Below the pieces are notes generated by a model. The model was given only the letters and a program-made list of their open reading frames with translations. It was not told the origin of the DNA and searched no databases. A program made the translations under genes and the position numbers. From an uncultured Collinsella sp. (lineage in GTDB: Bacteria; Actinomycetota; Coriobacteriia; Coriobacteriales; Coriobacteriaceae), in assembly GCA_902495985.1 (NCBI GenBank), contig CABUZF010000043.1, forward strand, positions 1-7,888: a stretch of DNA of 7,888 bases, written 5' to 3'. Positions 5,639-7,888 of this stretch are shown here, piece after piece (positions within the stretch are counted from its first letter, which is position 1; every line of letters starts with the position of its first letter).

Positions 5639-5667
5639 CGTGGAAAGGGGTTAATCCTTATTCGGAC

Positions 5668-7888
5668 TTAAGCGGAAACTGCAGCGGAAGCAGCGTTGGT
5701 CTCGTCCTCGTCGGTCCATGCATGCTTTGGCATGGGACGGAAGATCTGGAAGAGCATCGCAACCAGCAGCACGATGGCCACCACCGTCCAGATACCAAAC
5801 TGTCCAAGAACAAGCAGGTTGTAGAACTGGTTGATGAACAGGCCGATCACCCAAGCAAAGGTGCACTCGTAGCCGAGGGCAATCGCGGTCCACTTGCCGG
5901 AGTCCATCTGGTTGCGGATGGTACCCATAGCGGCAAAGCACGGAGCGCACAGCAGGTTGAAAGCGCCAAAGGCAACGCAAGCGCCCATGGTCGGGAACAT
6001 GCCGGCGAACGCGGTCCACAGGCTCGGATCGGTCTCGGCGGCATCGGCAACGGACAGCAGCGAGCCGGCGGTGGCGACGACGTTCTCCTTGGCGACAAGG
6101 CCAGAGACGGTCAGCGCGGTTGCCTGCCAAGTGCTAAAGCCGAGCGGGGCGAAGATCCAGGCAACCAGGTTGCCCAGCATGGCGAGCACAGAATAGTCCG
6201 TGAACTCCTCGGGGATGCCGTCCATCGCAGGCAGGAAGCCAAAGGAACCGTTATAGCTACCAAAGTTGGAGAGGAACCAAACAACGACGGTGGACGCGAA
6301 GATGATCGTGCCGGCCTTCTTGATAAAGGCCCAGCAGCGCTCCCACACGTGCAGTGCCCAAGAGCGGATCGCCGGGAAGTGGTAGGCGGGAAGCTCCATA
6401 ACGAACGGCGTCGGGCGACCGGCGAAGAGTTTGGTCTTCTTGAGCATGAGGCCCGAGGCGATGACGGCAAAGACGCCCAGGAAGTAGAAGAGCGGGCTGA
6501 TCCACGCGGCGGTGGTGGAAGAATCGCCGATGATGGAACCCATGAGCAGGGCAATAATCGGCAGCTTGGCGCCACAGGGAATGAACGTGGTGGTCATGAC
6601 CGTCATGCGGCGGTCCTTCTCGTTCTCGATGGTCTTGGTGGCCATGACGCCGGGGACGCCGCAGCCCGAGGACACGAGCATGGGGATGAAGGACTTACCG
6701 GACAGGCCAAACCGGCGGAACACGCGGTCCATGATAAAGGCGACGCGGGCCATGTAGCCGCAGTCCTCCAGGAAGGACAGCATCACAAAGAGCAGGAACA
6801 TCTGCGGGACGAAGCCCATGATGGCGCCAATACCGCCGACGATGCCGTCGCAGACCAGCGAATCGACCAGGCCACCGTCCTCGGTGCCACCCGCCACAAG
6901 TGCGTCGTGGACCATGGTGGTAATACCCGGAACATACGGGCCATACTCCGCCGGGTCAACCAAATCGGCGGCGTCACCCGCAGCCTCGACAGCTGCGTCA
7001 TAGGCATCGCGGCCCTGACCGAGCACATACCAGCCGTCGGTACCGAAGAGCTGGTCGTTGGTGAAGTCGGTCACCGTGCCGCCCAGAGTGGAGACGGCGA
7101 TGTAGTACACGCAGAACATGATGACCACAAAGATCGGCAGGCCCAAAATACGGTTGGTAACCACGCGGTCGATCTTCTCGGAGGTGCTCATCTTGGCCGG
7201 AGCCTTGGTGAGGCACTCGTCGATGATGTGGGCGATCACGCCGTAGCGCTCACCGGTGATGATGGACTCGGCATCGTCGTCGCAGTCCTGCTCGCACTGA
7301 GCGACCAGCTCTTCGACGCGAGCGGCCTTCTCCTTGGTGAGGTTGATGAGCTTGCAGGCGTCCGCATCGCGCTCGAACAGCTTGACGGCATAGTAGCGGC
7401 GCTTGTTGGCGGGGACGCTTGCCGGCAGGTTGTTCTCGATGTGCGTCAGAACGTCCTCGATGGAGGAGTCGAACTTGTGCTCCGGCACCTGGCCCTTGGA
7501 AGCAGCGGACTTCTTAACCTGCTCGAAGAGCTCCTTGATGCCCTTGTTCTTAAGGGCCGAGATCATCATAACCGGGCAGCCGAGCTTCTTGGAAAGCCTG
7601 TCGGTGTCGATCTTGTCGCCATTCTTCTCGACCAGGTCGGCCATGTTGAGGGCAACGACCACGGGCAGGCCGGTCTCGATGACCTGAAGTGCCAGGTACA
7701 GGTTGCGCTCGAGGTTGGTGGCGTCGACCACCTGGACGACGACATCGGGCTCGCCGCTCATGAGGTAGTCGCGCGAGCACTGCTCCTCAGGGCTGTAGGG
7801 GGAAAGCGAGTAGATACCGGGGAGATCCGTGATGGTGACGTTCTTGTCACTCAGGAGCTTGGCTTCCTTTTTCTCAACCGTAACACCA
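5668..7888 (-). CDS. feoB: Ferrous iron transport protein FeoB (N-terminus outside the window)
   Basis: FeoB is the inner-membrane Fe2+ transporter with a cytoplasmic G-protein-like domain. The frame is open to the window edge, giving 739 residues (numbered here from 7887); the G1 P-loop and roughly the first 30-50 residues are missing. Visible GTPase motifs are GVTVEKKE (1-8, G2 region), DLPG (21-24, G3), NMAD (81-84, G4) and SALK (110-113, G5). The helical GDI region follows, to about 230, then the membrane domain from about 248. This has the two core motifs SGCGVPGVMATKT (407-419) and PCGAKLP (437-443), GLVAKEN (596-602), and a C-terminal block around CAPCFAAMGT. An enlarged loop, about 274-342, lies after the first membrane helix. 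An internal ATG at 7761 is not the start: the homologous sequence continues upstream of it. FeoA, if present, would be beyond 7888. Confidence 0.96.
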   Translation of the reverse strand, partial: GVTVEKKEAKLLSDKNVTITDLPGIYSLSPYSPEEQCSRDYLMSGEPDVVVQVVDATNLERNLYLALQVIETGLPVVVALNMADLVEKNGDKIDTDRLSKKLGCPVMMISALKNKGIKELFEQVKKSAASKGQVPEHKFDSSIEDVLTHIENNLPASVPANKRRYYAVKLFERDADACKLINLTKEKAARVEELVAQCEQDCDDDAESIITGERYGVIAHIIDECLTKAPAKMSTSEKIDRVVTNRILGLPIFVVIMFCVYYIAVSTLGGTVTDFTNDQLFGTDGWYVLGQGRDAYDAAVEAAGDAADLVDPAEYGPYVPGITTMVHDALVAGGTEDGGLVDSLVCDGIVGGIGAIMGFVPQMFLLFVMLSFLEDCGYMARVAFIMDRVFRRFGLSGKSFIPMLVSSGCGVPGVMATKTIENEKDRRMTVMTTTFIPCGAKLPIIALLMGSIIGDSSTTAAWISPLFYFLGVFAVIASGLMLKKTKLFAGRPTPFVMELPAYHFPAIRSWALHVWERCWAFIKKAGTIIFASTVVVWFLSNFGSYNGSFGFLPAMDGIPEEFTDYSVLAMLGNLVAWIFAPLGFSTWQATALTVSGLVAKENVVATAGSLLSVADAAETDPSLWTAFAGMFPTMGACVAFGAFNLLCAPCFAAMGTIRNQMDSGKWTAIALGYECTFAWVIGLFINQFYNLLVLGQFGIWTVVAIVLLVAMLFQIFRPMPKHAWTDEDETNAASAAVSA

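Noticed and set aside
7550..7780. An alternative minus-strand frame overlapping the feoB GTPase region
   Set aside because: It is out of frame with FeoB, whose GTPase motifs are intact in the main frame; the alternative is Arg/Pro-rich shadow sequence.

Overview
The window looks like a stretch of chromosome from a moderately GC-rich gut anaerobe, most likely a Collinsella-like member of the Coriobacteriia (Actinomycetota). That placement is inference from GC-rich codon use, the gene content and the style of the proteins; no rRNA or marker gene is present. Every supported gene lies on the minus strand, so transcription runs from high to low coordinates.

Layout in the direction of transcription. 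(1) 7888-5668: FeoB, the ferrous iron transporter, with its first few tens of residues outside the window, ended by a textbook Rho-independent terminator at 5606-5638. (2) 5492-5292: a 66-residue, one-TM, cysteine-rich FeoB-associated protein, followed by a strong 12-bp hairpin at 5245-5278. (3) 5147-4068: a LacI-family repressor, followed by a hairpin terminator at 3939-3979. (4) 4067-3608: a gene-free gap of 460 bp. It holds that terminator, a striking long inverted repeat (arms 3847-3868 and 4018-4039), and the uxa control region with two perfect palindromic operators. (5) 3607-2180 uxaC, 2083-569 uxaB, and 490 to beyond the window edge uxaA. Each pair of uxa genes is separated by 78-96 bp that contains a GC-rich hairpin.

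The uxaC-uxaB-uxaA cluster encodes the galacturonate branch of hexuronate breakdown: uronate isomerase makes tagaturonate, UxaB reduces it to altronate, and UxaA dehydrates altronate to 2-keto-3-deoxygluconate. Gene order follows the order of the reactions. The regulator just upstream is LacI-type, unlike the GntR-type ExuR/UxuR of enterobacteria. Two copies of the palindrome GTGAACGTTCAC bracket the only promoter-like sequence before uxaC, an arrangement that fits simple repression relieved by a pathway sugar acid. The iron module at the right end looks functionally unrelated and is walled off by terminators.

I see no CRISPR array, tRNA, rRNA, transposase, phage gene or toxin system. I do not see a wholly undescribed system here. 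The most interesting signals are regulatory: the operator pair, the inverted-repeat element between lacI and uxaC, and the hairpins between the uxa genes.
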